Shown here: piece after piece, positions 47,281 to 62,146 of the stretch
How the letters are laid out: each line of letters begins with the position of its first letter
How positions within the stretch are numbered: the stretch's first letter is position 1
Origin: Megachile rotundata
Taxonomy: Eukaryota; Arthropoda; Insecta; Hymenoptera; Megachilidae
Reading direction: 5' to 3'
Length of the DNA: 64,000 bases
Assembly (NCBI RefSeq): GCF_050947335.1
Contig: NC_134993.1
Coordinates: forward strand, 558,001-622,000
Program-made: the position numbers and the translations under genes
The notes under the pieces: generated by a model
What the model was told of the DNA's origin: nothing
Database searches by the model: none
Seen by the model: the letters and a program-made list of their open reading frames with translations, nothing else

Positions 47281-47568
47281 ATCACGATCACACAATCACG
47301 ATCACACAATCACGATCACACAATCACGATCACACAATCACGATCACACAATCACGATCACACAATCACGATCACACAATCACGATCACACAATCACGAT
47401 CACACAATCACGATCACACAATCACGATCACACAATCACGATCACACAATCACGATCACACAATCACGATCACACAATCACGATCACACAATCACGATCA
47501 CACAATCACGATCACACAACCACGATCACACAATCACGATCACACAATCACGATCACACAATCACGAT
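47281..47568 (+). repeat. Homogeneous CACACAATCACGAT array, about 20 units
   Basis: The longest consensus run, with a single CACACAAC variant near 47518. It abuts a CACAAT array at 47569. Confidence 0.9.
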
Positions 47569-47772
47569 CACACAATCACAATCACACAATCACAATCACA
47601 CAATCACACAATCACAATCACACAATCACAATCACACAATCACAATCACACAATCACAATCACACAATCACAATCACACAATCACAATCACACAATCACA
47701 ATCACACAATCACAATCACACAATCACAATCACACAATCACAATCACACAATCACAATCACACAATCACAAT
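47569..47772 (+). repeat. Homogeneous CACACAATCACAAT array, about 14 units
   Basis: A G-free array that directly follows the CACGAT array and ends at CACACAGTCGCGATC. Confidence 0.92.
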
Positions 47773-48256
47773 CACACAGTCGCGATCACACGATCACGAT
47801 CACACGATCACGATCACAAAATCACAATCACACAATCAAGGCCACACAATGACGATCACACAATCACCATCACACAATCTCGACCACACAATCACGATGA
47901 CACAATCGCGTTCACACAATAACAAACACACAGTTGCGATCACTCGATCACGATCACACAATCACGATCACACAATCACGATCACTCAATCACAATCACA
48001 CAATCACAAACACACAGTCGCGATCACATGATCACGATCACACGATCACGATCACACAATCACAATCACACAATCACGATCACACAATCACGATCACACA
48101 ATCACGATCACACAAACACGATCACACGATCACAATCACACAATCACAAACACACAGTCGCGATCACACGATCACGATCACACGATCACGATCACACGAT
48201 CGCGATCACACGATCACGATCACACGATCACGATCACACAATCACAATCACACAAT

Positions 48257-48269
48257 CAAGGCACACAAT
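48257..48269 (+). repeat. 13-bp unit, occurrence 6
   Basis: CAAGGCACAC; the register flips to odd. Confidence 0.93.
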
Positions 48270-49385
48270 GACGATCACACCATCACCATCACACAATCAC
48301 GACCACACAATCACGATCACACAATCACGATCACACAATCACGTTCACACGATCACAAACACACAGTCGCGATCACTCGATCACGATCACACAATCACGA
48401 TCACACAGTCACTATCACACAATCACAATCACACAATCACAATATCACAATCGCAATCACACAATCACAATAACACAATCAGACGATCACACAATCACAC
48501 AATCACACAATCACGATCACACAATCATGATCACACAATCACGATCACACAATCACGATCACACAATCACGATCACACAATCACCATCACACAATCACAA
48601 TCACACAATCACAATATCACAATCGCAATCACACAATCACAATAACACAATCAGACGATCACACAATCACACAATCACACAATCACGATCACACAATCAT
48701 GATCACACAATCACGATCACACAATCACGATCACACAATCACGATCACACAATCACGATCACACAATCACGTTCACAGAATGACGATCACACAATCACCA
48801 TCACACAATCACGACCACACAATCACGATCACACAATCACGCTCACACAATCACGATCACACAATCACGTTCACACAATCACGATCACACAGTCACTATC
48901 ACACAATCACAATCACACAATCACAATATCACAATCGCAATCACACAATCACAATAACACAATCAGACGATCACACAATCACACAATCACACAATCACGA
49001 TCACACAATCATGATCACACAATCACGATCACACAATCACGATCACACAATCACCATCACACAATCACAATCACACAATCAAGGTCACACAATGACGATA
49101 ACACCATCACCATCACACAATCACGACCACACAATCACGATCACACAATCACGATCACACAATCACGATCACACAATCACGATCACACAATCACGATCAC
49201 ACAATCACAAACACACAGTCGCGATCACACGATCACGATCACACAATCACGATCACACAGTCACGATCACACAATCACAATCACACAATCACGATGACAC
49301 AATCACAATCACAATCACGATCACACAGTCACGATCACACCATCACCATCACACGATCACGATCACACAATCACAATCACACAAT

Positions 49386-49398
49386 CAAGGCACACAAT
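49386..49398 (+). repeat. 13-bp unit, occurrence 7
   Basis: CAAGGCACAC; the register flips to even. Confidence 0.93.
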
Positions 49399-51340
49399 GA
49401 CGATCACACCATCACCATCACACAATCACGACCACACAATCACGATCACACAATCACGATCACACAATCACGTTCACACGACCACAAACACACAGTCGCG
49501 ATCACTCGATCACGATCACACAATCACGATCACACAGTCACTATCACACAATCACAATCACACAATCACAATATCACAATCGCAATCACACAATCACAAT
49601 AACACAATCAGACGATCACACAATCACACAATCACACAATCACGATCACACAATCATGATCACACAATCACGATCACACAATCACGATCACACAATCACG
49701 ATCACACAATCACGATCACACAATCACCATCACACAATCACAATCACACAATCAAGGTCACACAATGACGATCACACAATCACGATCACACGATCACAAT
49801 CACACAATCACAAACACACAGTCGCGATCACACGATCACGATCACACGATCACGATCACACGATCGCGATCACACGATCACGATCACACGACCACGATCA
49901 CACAATCACAATCACACAATCAAGGTCACACAATGACGATCACACCATCACCATCACACAATCACGACCACACAATCACGATCACACAATCACGATCACA
50001 CAATCACAAACACACAGTCGCGATCACACGATCACGATCACACAATCACGATCACACAGTCACGATCACACAATCACAATCACACAATCACGATCACACA
50101 ATCACGATCACACAATCACAATCACAATCACGATCACACAGTCACGATCACACCATCACGATCACACGATCACCATCACACAATCACGATCACACAATCA
50201 CAATCACACAATGACGATCACACCATCACCATCACACAATCACGACCACACAATCACGATCACACAATCACGTTCACACAATCACGAACACACAGTCGCG
50301 ATCACTCGATCACGATCACACAATCACGATCACACAGTCACGATCACACAATCACAATCACACAATCACAATGTCACAATCGCAATCACACAATCACAAT
50401 AACACAATCAGACAATCACACAATCACACAATCACACAATCACGATCACACAATCATGATCACACAATCACGATCACACAATCACGATCACACAATCACG
50501 ATCACACAATCACCATCACACAATCACAATAACACAATCAGACAATCACACAATCACACAATCACACAATCACGATCACACAATCATGATCACACAATCA
50601 CGATCACACAATCACGATCACACAATCACGATCACACAATCACCATCACACAATCACGATCACACAATCACGATCACACAATCACAATCACACAATCACG
50701 ATCACACAATCACGATCACACAACCACGACCACACAATCACGATCACACAATCACGATCATACAATCACGTTCACACAATCGCAAACACACAGTCGCGAT
50801 CACACTATCACGATCACACAATCACAGTCACACAATCACAATCACACAATCACAATCACAATCACGATCACACAGTCACGAACACACCATCACGATCACA
50901 CAATCAAGGTCGCACAATGACGATCACACAATCACCATCACAAAACCACGATCACTCAATCACAATCACACAATCACAAACACACAGTCGCGATCACACG
51001 ATCACGATCACACAATCACAGTCACACAATCACAATCACACAATCACAATCACAATCACGATCACACAGTCACGATCACACAATCACAATCACACGATCA
51101 CGATCACACAATCACAATCACACAATCGTTATCACACAATCACGATCACACAATCACCATCACACAATCAAGGCCACACAATGACGATCACACAATCACC
51201 ATCACACAATCACAATCACACAATCACAATCACACAATCACACTGTCACAATCCCACAATCACGATCACATAATCACGATCACACAGTCACGATCACACG
51301 ATCACGATCACACAATAACAATCACACAATCACAATCACA

Positions 51341-51540
51341 CAATCACGATCACACAATCACGATCACACAATCACGATCACACAATCACGATCACACAAT
51401 CACGATCACACAATCACGATCACACAATCACGATCACACAATCACGATCACACAATCACGATCACACAATCACGATCACACAATCACGATCACACAATCA
51501 CGATCATACAATCACGATCACACAATCACGATCACACAAT
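51341..51540 (+). repeat. Homogeneous CACACAATCACGAT array
   Basis: About 14 consensus units with one CATACAAT near 51506, followed by three ATCGCGATC units. The copy is at 58458-58657. Confidence 0.88.
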
Positions 51541-51660
51541 CGCGATCACACAATCGCGATCACACAATCGCGATCACACAATCACGATCACACAACCACG
51601 ATCACACAATCACGATCACACAATCACGATCACACAATCACGATCACACAATCACCATCA

Positions 51661-51806
51661 CACAACCACAATCACACAATCACACAATCACAATCACACA
51701 ATCACAATCACACAATCACAATCACACAATCACAATCACACAATCACAATCACACAATCACAATCACACAATCACAATCACACAATCACAATCACACAAT
51801 CACAAT
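51661..51806 (+). repeat. Homogeneous CACACAATCACAAT array, about 10 units
   Basis: A short relative of the array at 39301, opening with CACAACCACAAT and ending at CACACAGTCGCG. Confidence 0.92.
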
Positions 51807-54800
51807 CACACAGTCGCGATCACACGATCACGATCACACGATCACGATCACACGATCACGATCACACGATCACGATCACACAATCACAATCACACAATCA
51901 AGGCCACACAATGACGATCACACAATCACCATCACACAATCTCGACCACACAATCACGATCACACAATCGCGTTCACACAATAACAAACACACAGTCGCG
52001 ATCACTCGATCACGATCACACAATCACGATCACACAGTCACGATCACACAATCACAATCACACAATCACGATCACACAATCACGATCACATAACCACGAT
52101 CACACAATCACGATCACACAATCACCATCACACAATCACGATCACACAATCACGATCACACAATCACGATCACACAATCACCATCACACAATCACAATCA
52201 CACAATCAAGGTCACAGAATGACGATCACACAATCACCATCACACAATCACGACCACACAATCACGATCACACAATCACGCTCACACAATCACGATCACA
52301 CAATCACGTTCACACAATCACAAACACACAGTCGCGATCACACGATCACGATCACACAATCACGATCACACAATCACGATCACACAATCACCATCACACA
52401 ATCACGATCACACAATCACGATCACACAATCACGATCACACAATCACCATCACACAATCACAATCACACAATCAAGGTCACAGAATGACGATCACACAAT
52501 TACCATCACACAATCACGACCACACAATCACGATCACACAATCACGCTCACACAATCACGATCACACAATCACGTTCACACAATCACAAACACAGAGTCG
52601 CGATCACACGATCACGATCACACAATCACGATCACACAGTCACGATCACACAATCACGATCACACAGTCACGATCACGCAATCAGAGTCACACATTTACA
52701 ATCACACAACCACAATCACACAATCACACAGTCACAATCCCACAATCACGATCACACAATCACGAGCACACAGTCACGATCACACAATCACAATCATACA
52801 ATCACAATCACACAATCACATTAACACAATCAGACAATCACACAGTCACACAATCACGATCACACAATCACGATCACACAATCACGATCACACAATCACG
52901 ATCACACAATCACGATCACACAATCACGATCACAAGGTCACAATCACACAATCACAATCACACAATCAAAATCACACAATCACAATCACACCATCAAGGT
53001 CACACAATGACGATCACACAATCACCATCACACAATCACGATCACACAATCACGATCACACAATCACAATCACACAATCACGATCACACAATCACGATCA
53101 CTCAATCACAATCACACAATCACAAACACACAGTCGCGATCACACGATCACGATCACACGACCACGATCACACAATCACAATCACACAATCAAGGCCACA
53201 CAATGACGATCACACAATCACCCTCACACAATCTCGACCACACAATCACGATCACACAATCACGATCACACAATCACGTTCACACAATCACAAACACACA
53301 GTCGCGATCACTCGATCACGATCACACAATCACGATCACACGGTCACGATCACACAATCACAATCGCACAATCACGATCACACAATCACGATCACACTAT
53401 CACGATCACACAATCGCAGTCACACAATCACAATCACACAATCACACAATCACAATCACAATCACGATCACACAGTCACGAACACACCATCACGATCACA
53501 CAATCAAGGTCACACAATGACGATCACACAATCACCATCACACAATCACGATCAGACAATCACAATCACACAATCACGATCACACAATCACGATCACACA
53601 ATCACAATCACACAATCACAAACACACAGTCGCGATCACTCGATCACGATCACACGATCACGATCACACAATCACAATCACACAATCAAGGTCACACAAT
53701 GACGATCACACCATCACCATCACACAATCACGACCACACAATCACGATCACACAATCACAATCACACAATCACAATATCACAATCGCAATCACACAATCA
53801 CAATATCACAATCAGACAATCCCACAATCACACAATCACACAGTCACAATCCCACAATCACCATCACACAATCACGATCACACAATCACAATCACACAAT
53901 CACAATCACACAATCGCAATCACACAATCACACTGTCACAATCCCACAATCACGATCACATAATCACGATCACACAGTCACGATCACACGATCACGATCA
54001 CACAATAACAATCACACAGTCGCGATCACACTATCGCGATCACACAATCACAGTCACACAATCACAATCACACAATCACAATCACAATCACGATCACACA
54101 GTCACGAACACACCATCACGATCACACAATCAAGGTCACACAATGACGATCACACAATCACCATCACAAAACCACGATCACTCAATCACAATCACACAAT
54201 CACAAACACACAGTCGCGATCACACAATCACGACCACACAATCACGATCACACAATCACGTTCACACAATCACAAACACACAGTCGCGATCACTCGATCA
54301 CGATCACACGATCACGATCACACAATCACAATCACACAATCAAGGTCACACAATGACGATCACACCATCACCATCACACAATCACGACCACACAATCACG
54401 ATCACACAATCACAATCACACAATCACAATATCACAATCGCAATCACACAATCACAATATCACAATCAGACAATCACACAATCACACAATCACACAATCA
54501 CGATCACACTATCACGATCACACAATCACGATCACACAATCACGATCACACAATCACCATCACACAATCACCATCACACAATCACAATCACACAATCAAG
54601 GTCACACAATGACGATCACACAATCACCATCACACAATCACGCCCACTCAATCACGATAACACAATCACGATCACACAATCACGATCACACAATCACGTT
54701 CACACAATCACAAACACAGAGTCGCGAACACACGATCACGATCACACAACCACGATCACACAGTCACGATCACACAATCACGATCACACAGTCACGATCA

Positions 54801-55016
54801 CACAATCAGAGTCGCACAACCACAATCACACAACCACAATCACACAATCACGATCACACAATCACGATCACACAAACACGATCACACGATCACAATCACA
54901 CAATCACAAACACACAGTCGCGATCACACGATCACGATCACACGATCACGATCACACGATCGCGATCACACGATCACGATCACACGATCACGATCACACA
55001 ATCACAATCACACAAT

Positions 55017-55029
55017 CAAGGCACACAAT
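55017..55029 (+). repeat. 13-bp unit, occurrence 8
   Basis: CAAGGCACAC; the register flips to odd. It is the only 1-bp event inside the 7,117-bp unit. Confidence 0.93.
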
Positions 55030-58000
55030 GACGATCACACCATCACCATCACACAATCACGACCACACAATCACGATCACACAATCACGATCACACAATC
55101 ACGTTCACACAATCACAAACACACAGTCGCGATCACTCGATCACGATCACACAATCACGATCACACAGTCACTATCACAGAATCACAATCACACAATCAC
55201 AATATCACAATCGCAATCACACAATCACAATAACACAATCAGCCAATCACACAATCACACAATCACACAATCACGATCACACAATCATGATCACACAATC
55301 ACGATCACACAATCACGATCACACAATCACGATCACACAATCACCATCACACAATCACAATCACACAATCAAGGTCACACAATGACGATCACACAATCAC
55401 GATCACACGATCACAATCACACAATCACAAACACACAGTCGCGATCACACGATCACGATCACACGATCACGATCACACGATCGCGATCACACGATCACGA
55501 TCACACGATCACGATCACACAATCACAATCACACAATCAATGTCACACAATGACGATCACACCATCACCATCACACAATCACGACCACACAATCACGATC
55601 ACACAATCACGATCGCACAATCACGATCACACAATCACAAACACACAGTCGCGATCACACGATCACGATCACACAATCACGATCACACAGTCACGATCAC
55701 ACAATCACAATCACACAATCACGATCACACAATCACGTTCACACAATCACGAACACACAGTCGCGATCACTCGATCACGATCACACAATCACGATCACAC
55801 AGTCACGATCACACAATCACAATCACACAATCACAATGTCACAATCGCAATCACACAATCACAATAACACAATCAGACAATCACACAATCACACAATCAC
55901 ACAATCACGATCACACAATCATGATCACACAATCACGATCACACAATCACGATCACACAATCACAATCACACAATGACGATCACACCATCACCATTACAC
56001 AATCACGACCACACAATCACGATCACACAATCACCATCGCACAATCACGATCACACAATCACGATCACACAATCACGATCACACAATCACGATCACACAA
56101 TCACAGTCACACAATCACAATCACACAATCACAACCACAATCACGATCACACAGTCACGATCACACCACCACGATCACACGATCACGATCACACAATCAC
56201 AATCACACAATCGTTATCACACAATCACGATCACACAATCACCATCCCACAATCACCATCACACAATCACCATCACATTATCACAATCATACAATCACAA
56301 TCACACAATCAAGGTCACACAATGACGATCACACAATCACCAGCATACAATCACGACCAGACAATCACGATCACACAATCACGTTCACACAATCACAAAC
56401 ACACAGTCGCGATCACACAATCACAATCCCACAATCACGATCACACAATCACGATCACACAATCACCATCACACAATCACCATCACACAAACACAATCAC
56501 ACAATCAAGGTCACACAATGACGATCACACAATCACCATCATACAATCACGACCACACAATCACGATCACACAATCACGATCACACAATCACGATCACAC
56601 AATCACGTTCACACAATCACAAACCCACAATCGCGATCACACGATCACGATCACACAATCACGATCCCACAATCACGATCACACAATCACCATCACACAA
56701 TCACCATCACACAATCACAATCACACAATCAAGGTCACACAATGACGATCACACAATCACCATCATACAATCACGACCAGACAATCACGATCACACAATC
56801 ACGTTCACACAATCACAAACACACAGTCGCGATCACACAATCACAATCCCACAATCGCGATCACACGATCACGATCACACAATCACGATCACACAATCAC
56901 GATCACACAATCACGATCACACAATCACTATCACACAATCACGATCACACAATCACGATCACACAATCACGATCACACAGTCACGATCACACGATCACGA
57001 TCACACAAAAACAATGACACAATCACAATCACACAATCAAGGTCACACAATGACGATCACACCATCACCATCACACAATCACGACCACACAATCACGATC
57101 ACACAATCACGATCACACAATCACAAACACACAGTCGCGATCACACGATCACGATCACACAATCACGATCACACAGTCACGATCACACAATCACAATCAC
57201 ACAATCACGATCACACAATCACGATCACACAATCACAATCACAATCACGATCACACAGTCACGATCACACCATCACGATCACACGATCACCATCACACAA
57301 TCACGATCACACAATCACAATCACACAATGACGATCACACCATCACCATCACACAATCACGACCACACAATCACGATCACACAATCACGTTCACACAATC
57401 ACGAACACACAGTCGCGATCACTCGATCACGATCACACAATCACGATCACACAGTCACGATCACACAATCACAATCACACAATCACAATGTCACAATCGC
57501 AATCACACAATCACAATAACACAATCAGACAATCACACAATCACACAATCACACAATCACGATCACACAATCATGATCACACAATCACGATCACACAATC
57601 ACGATCACACAATCACGATCACACAATCACCATCACACAATCACAATAACACAATCAGACAATCACACAATCACACAATCACACAATCACGATCACACAA
57701 TCATGATCACACAATCACGATCACACAATCACGATCACACAATCACGATCACACAATCACCATCACACAATCACGATCACACAATCACGATCACACAATC
57801 ACAATCACACAATCACGATCACACAATCACGATCACACAACCACGACCACACAATCACGATCACACAATCACGATCATACAATCACGTTCACACAATCGC
57901 AAACACACAGTCGCGATCACACTATCACGATCACACAATCACAGTCACACAATCACAATCACACAATCACAATCACAATCACGATCACACAGTCACGAAC

Positions 58001-58457
58001 ACACCATCACGATCACACAATCAAGGTCGCACAATGACGATCACACAATCACCATCACAAAACCACGATCACTCAATCACAATCACACAATCACAAACAC
58101 ACAGTCGCGATCACACGATCACGATCACACAATCACAGTCACACAATCACAATCACACAATCACAATCACAATCACGATCACACAGTCACGATCACACAA
58201 TCACAATCACACGATCACGATCACACAATCACAATCACACAATCGTTATCACACAATCACGATCACACAATCACCATCACACAATCAAGGCCACACAATG
58301 ACGATCACACAATCACCATCACACAATCACAATCACACAATCACAATCACACAATCACACTGTCACAATCCCACAATCACGATCACATAATCACGATCAC
58401 ACAGTCACGATCACACGATCACGATCACACAATAACAATCACACAATCACAATCACA

Positions 58458-58657
58458 CAATCACGATCACACAATCACGATCACACAATCACGATCACAC
58501 AATCACGATCACACAATCACGATCACACAATCACGATCACACAATCACGATCACACAATCACGATCACACAATCACGATCACACAATCACGATCACACAA
58601 TCACGATCACACAATCACGATCATACAATCACGATCACACAATCACGATCACACAAT
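58458..58657 (+). repeat. Homogeneous CACACAATCACGAT array, duplicate
   Basis: The copy of 51341-51540 at 7,117 bp, with the same CATACAAT variant and the same number of units. Confidence 0.88.
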
Positions 58658-58777
58658 CGCGATCACACAATCGCGATCACACAATCGCGATCACACAATC
58701 ACGATCACACAACCACGATCACACAATCACGATCACACAATCACGATCACACAATCACGATCACACAATCACCATCA

Positions 58778-58923
58778 CACAACCACAATCACACAATCAC
58801 ACAATCACAATCACACAATCACAATCACACAATCACAATCACACAATCACAATCACACAATCACAATCACACAATCACAATCACACAATCACAATCACAC
58901 AATCACAATCACACAATCACAAT
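58778..58923 (+). repeat. Homogeneous CACACAATCACAAT array, duplicate
   Basis: The copy of 51661-51806 with the same length, although arrays of this kind differ in length between the older paralogues. Confidence 0.92.
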
Positions 58924-61900
58924 CACACAGTCGCGATCACACGATCACGATCACACGATCACGATCACACGATCACGATCACACGATCACGATCACACAA
59001 TCACAATCACACAATCAAGGCCACACAATGACGATCACACAATCACCATCACACAATCTCGACCACACAATCACGATCACACAATCGCGTTCACACAATA
59101 ACAAACACACAGTCGCGATCACTCGATCACGATCACACAATCACGATCACACAGTCACGATCACACAATCACAATCACACAATCACGATCACACAATCAC
59201 GATCACATAACCACGATCACACAATCACGATCACACAATCACCATCACACAATCACGATCACACAATCACGATCACACAATCACGATCACACAATCACCA
59301 TCACACAATCACAATCACACAATCAAGGTCACAGAATGACGATCACACAATCACCATCACACAATCACGACCACACAATCACGATCACACAATCACGCTC
59401 ACACAATCACGATCACACAATCACGTTCACACAATCACAAACACACAGTCGCGATCACACGATCACGATCACACAATCACGATCACACAATCACGATCAC
59501 ACAATCACCATCACACAATCACGATCACACAATCACGATCACACAATCACGATCACACAATCACCATCACACAATCACAATCACACAATCAAGGTCACAG
59601 AATGACGATCACACAATTACCATCACACAATCACGACCACACAATCACGATCACACAATCACGCTCACACAATCACGATCACACAATCACGTTCACACAA
59701 TCACAAACACAGAGTCGCGATCACACGATCACGATCACACAATCACGATCACACAGTCACGATCACACAATCACGATCACACAGTCACGATCACGCAATC
59801 AGAGTCACACATTTACAATCACACAACCACAATCACACAATCACACAGTCACAATCCCACAATCACGATCACACAATCACGAGCACACAGTCACGATCAC
59901 ACAATCACAATCATACAATCACAATCACACAATCACATTAACACAATCAGACAATCACACAGTCACACAATCACGATCACACAATCACGATCACACAATC
60001 ACGATCACACAATCACGATCACACAATCACGATCACACAATCACGATCACAAGGTCACAATCACACAATCACAATCACACAATCAAAATCACACAATCAC
60101 AATCACACCATCAAGGTCACACAATGACGATCACACAATCACCATCACACAATCACGATCACACAATCACGATCACACAATCACAATCACACAATCACGA
60201 TCACACAATCACGATCACTCAATCACAATCACACAATCACAAACACACAGTCGCGATCACACGATCACGATCACACGACCACGATCACACAATCACAATC
60301 ACACAATCAAGGCCACACAATGACGATCACACAATCACCCTCACACAATCTCGACCACACAATCACGATCACACAATCACGATCACACAATCACGTTCAC
60401 ACAATCACAAACACACAGTCGCGATCACTCGATCACGATCACACAATCACGATCACACGGTCACGATCACACAATCACAATCGCACAATCACGATCACAC
60501 AATCACGATCACACTATCACGATCACACAATCGCAGTCACACAATCACAATCACACAATCACACAATCACAATCACAATCACGATCACACAGTCACGAAC
60601 ACACCATCACGATCACACAATCAAGGTCACACAATGACGATCACACAATCACCATCACACAATCACGATCAGACAATCACAATCACACAATCACGATCAC
60701 ACAATCACGATCACACAATCACAATCACACAATCACAAACACACAGTCGCGATCACTCGATCACGATCACACGATCACGATCACACAATCACAATCACAC
60801 AATCAAGGTCACACAATGACGATCACACCATCACCATCACACAATCACGACCACACAATCACGATCACACAATCACAATCACACAATCACAATATCACAA
60901 TCGCAATCACACAATCACAATATCACAATCAGACAATCCCACAATCACACAATCACACAGTCACAATCCCACAATCACCATCACACAATCACGATCACAC
61001 AATCACAATCACACAATCACAATCACACAATCGCAATCACACAATCACACTGTCACAATCCCACAATCACGATCACATAATCACGATCACACAGTCACGA
61101 TCACACGATCACGATCACACAATAACAATCACACAGTCGCGATCACACTATCGCGATCACACAATCACAGTCACACAATCACAATCACACAATCACAATC
61201 ACAATCACGATCACACAGTCACGAACACACCATCACGATCACACAATCAAGGTCACACAATGACGATCACACAATCACCATCACAAAACCACGATCACTC
61301 AATCACAATCACACAATCACAAACACACAGTCGCGATCACACAATCACGACCACACAATCACGATCACACAATCACGTTCACACAATCACAAACACACAG
61401 TCGCGATCACTCGATCACGATCACACGATCACGATCACACAATCACAATCACACAATCAAGGTCACACAATGACGATCACACCATCACCATCACACAATC
61501 ACGACCACACAATCACGATCACACAATCACAATCACACAATCACAATATCACAATCGCAATCACACAATCACAATATCACAATCAGACAATCACACAATC
61601 ACACAATCACACAATCACGATCACACTATCACGATCACACAATCACGATCACACAATCACGATCACACAATCACCATCACACAATCACCATCACACAATC
61701 ACAATCACACAATCAAGGTCACACAATGACGATCACACAATCACCATCACACAATCACGCCCACTCAATCACGATAACACAATCACGATCACACAATCAC
61801 GATCACACAATCACGTTCACACAATCACAAACACAGAGTCGCGAACACACGATCACGATCACACAACCACGATCACACAGTCACGATCACACAATCACGA

Positions 61901-62133
61901 TCACACAGTCACGATCACACAATCAGAGTCGCACAACCACAATCACACAACCACAATCACACAATCACGATCACACAATCACGATCACACAAACACGATC
62001 ACACGATCACAATCACACAATCACAAACACACAGTCGCGATCACACGATCACGATCACACGATCACGATCACACGATCGCGATCACACGATCACGATCAC
62101 ACGATCACGATCACACAATCACAATCACACAAT

Positions 62134-62146
62134 CAAGGCACACAAT
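62134..62146 (+). repeat. 13-bp unit, occurrence 9
   Basis: CAAGGCACAC; the register flips to even. It is the duplicate of 55017. Confidence 0.93.

Larger units (their letters stand above)
46420..49900 (+). repeat. Mosaic region with the longest homogeneous arrays
   Basis: It starts with repeated ATCGCGATC units (46430-46470), then the 25-unit CACAAT array, the ATGATACC marker at about 46959, a 20-unit CACGAT array and a second CACAAT array. From 47850 to 48250 it resembles 43040-43450. From 48430 to 49650 the octamer module with the CAGACGAT variant recurs four times (markers near 48441, 48613, 48925 and 49570). Two 13-bp units lie here. Confidence 0.78.
49900..57016 (+). repeat. 7,117-bp tandem unit, copy 1
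   Basis: Every marker checked here has its partner exactly 7,117 bp later: for example 49921/57038, 50371/57488, 50917/58034, 52485/59602, 53203/60320, 55017/62134 and 56518/63635. Copy 2 begins where copy 1 ends, so this is a true head-to-tail duplication. The only base difference I noticed is T at 56833 against C at 63950. The unit contains exactly one 13-bp unit, which makes its length odd. Internally it is a mosaic: 54240-54850 resembles 21030-21640, and 56050-56935 resembles 32200-33080. Confidence 0.94.
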
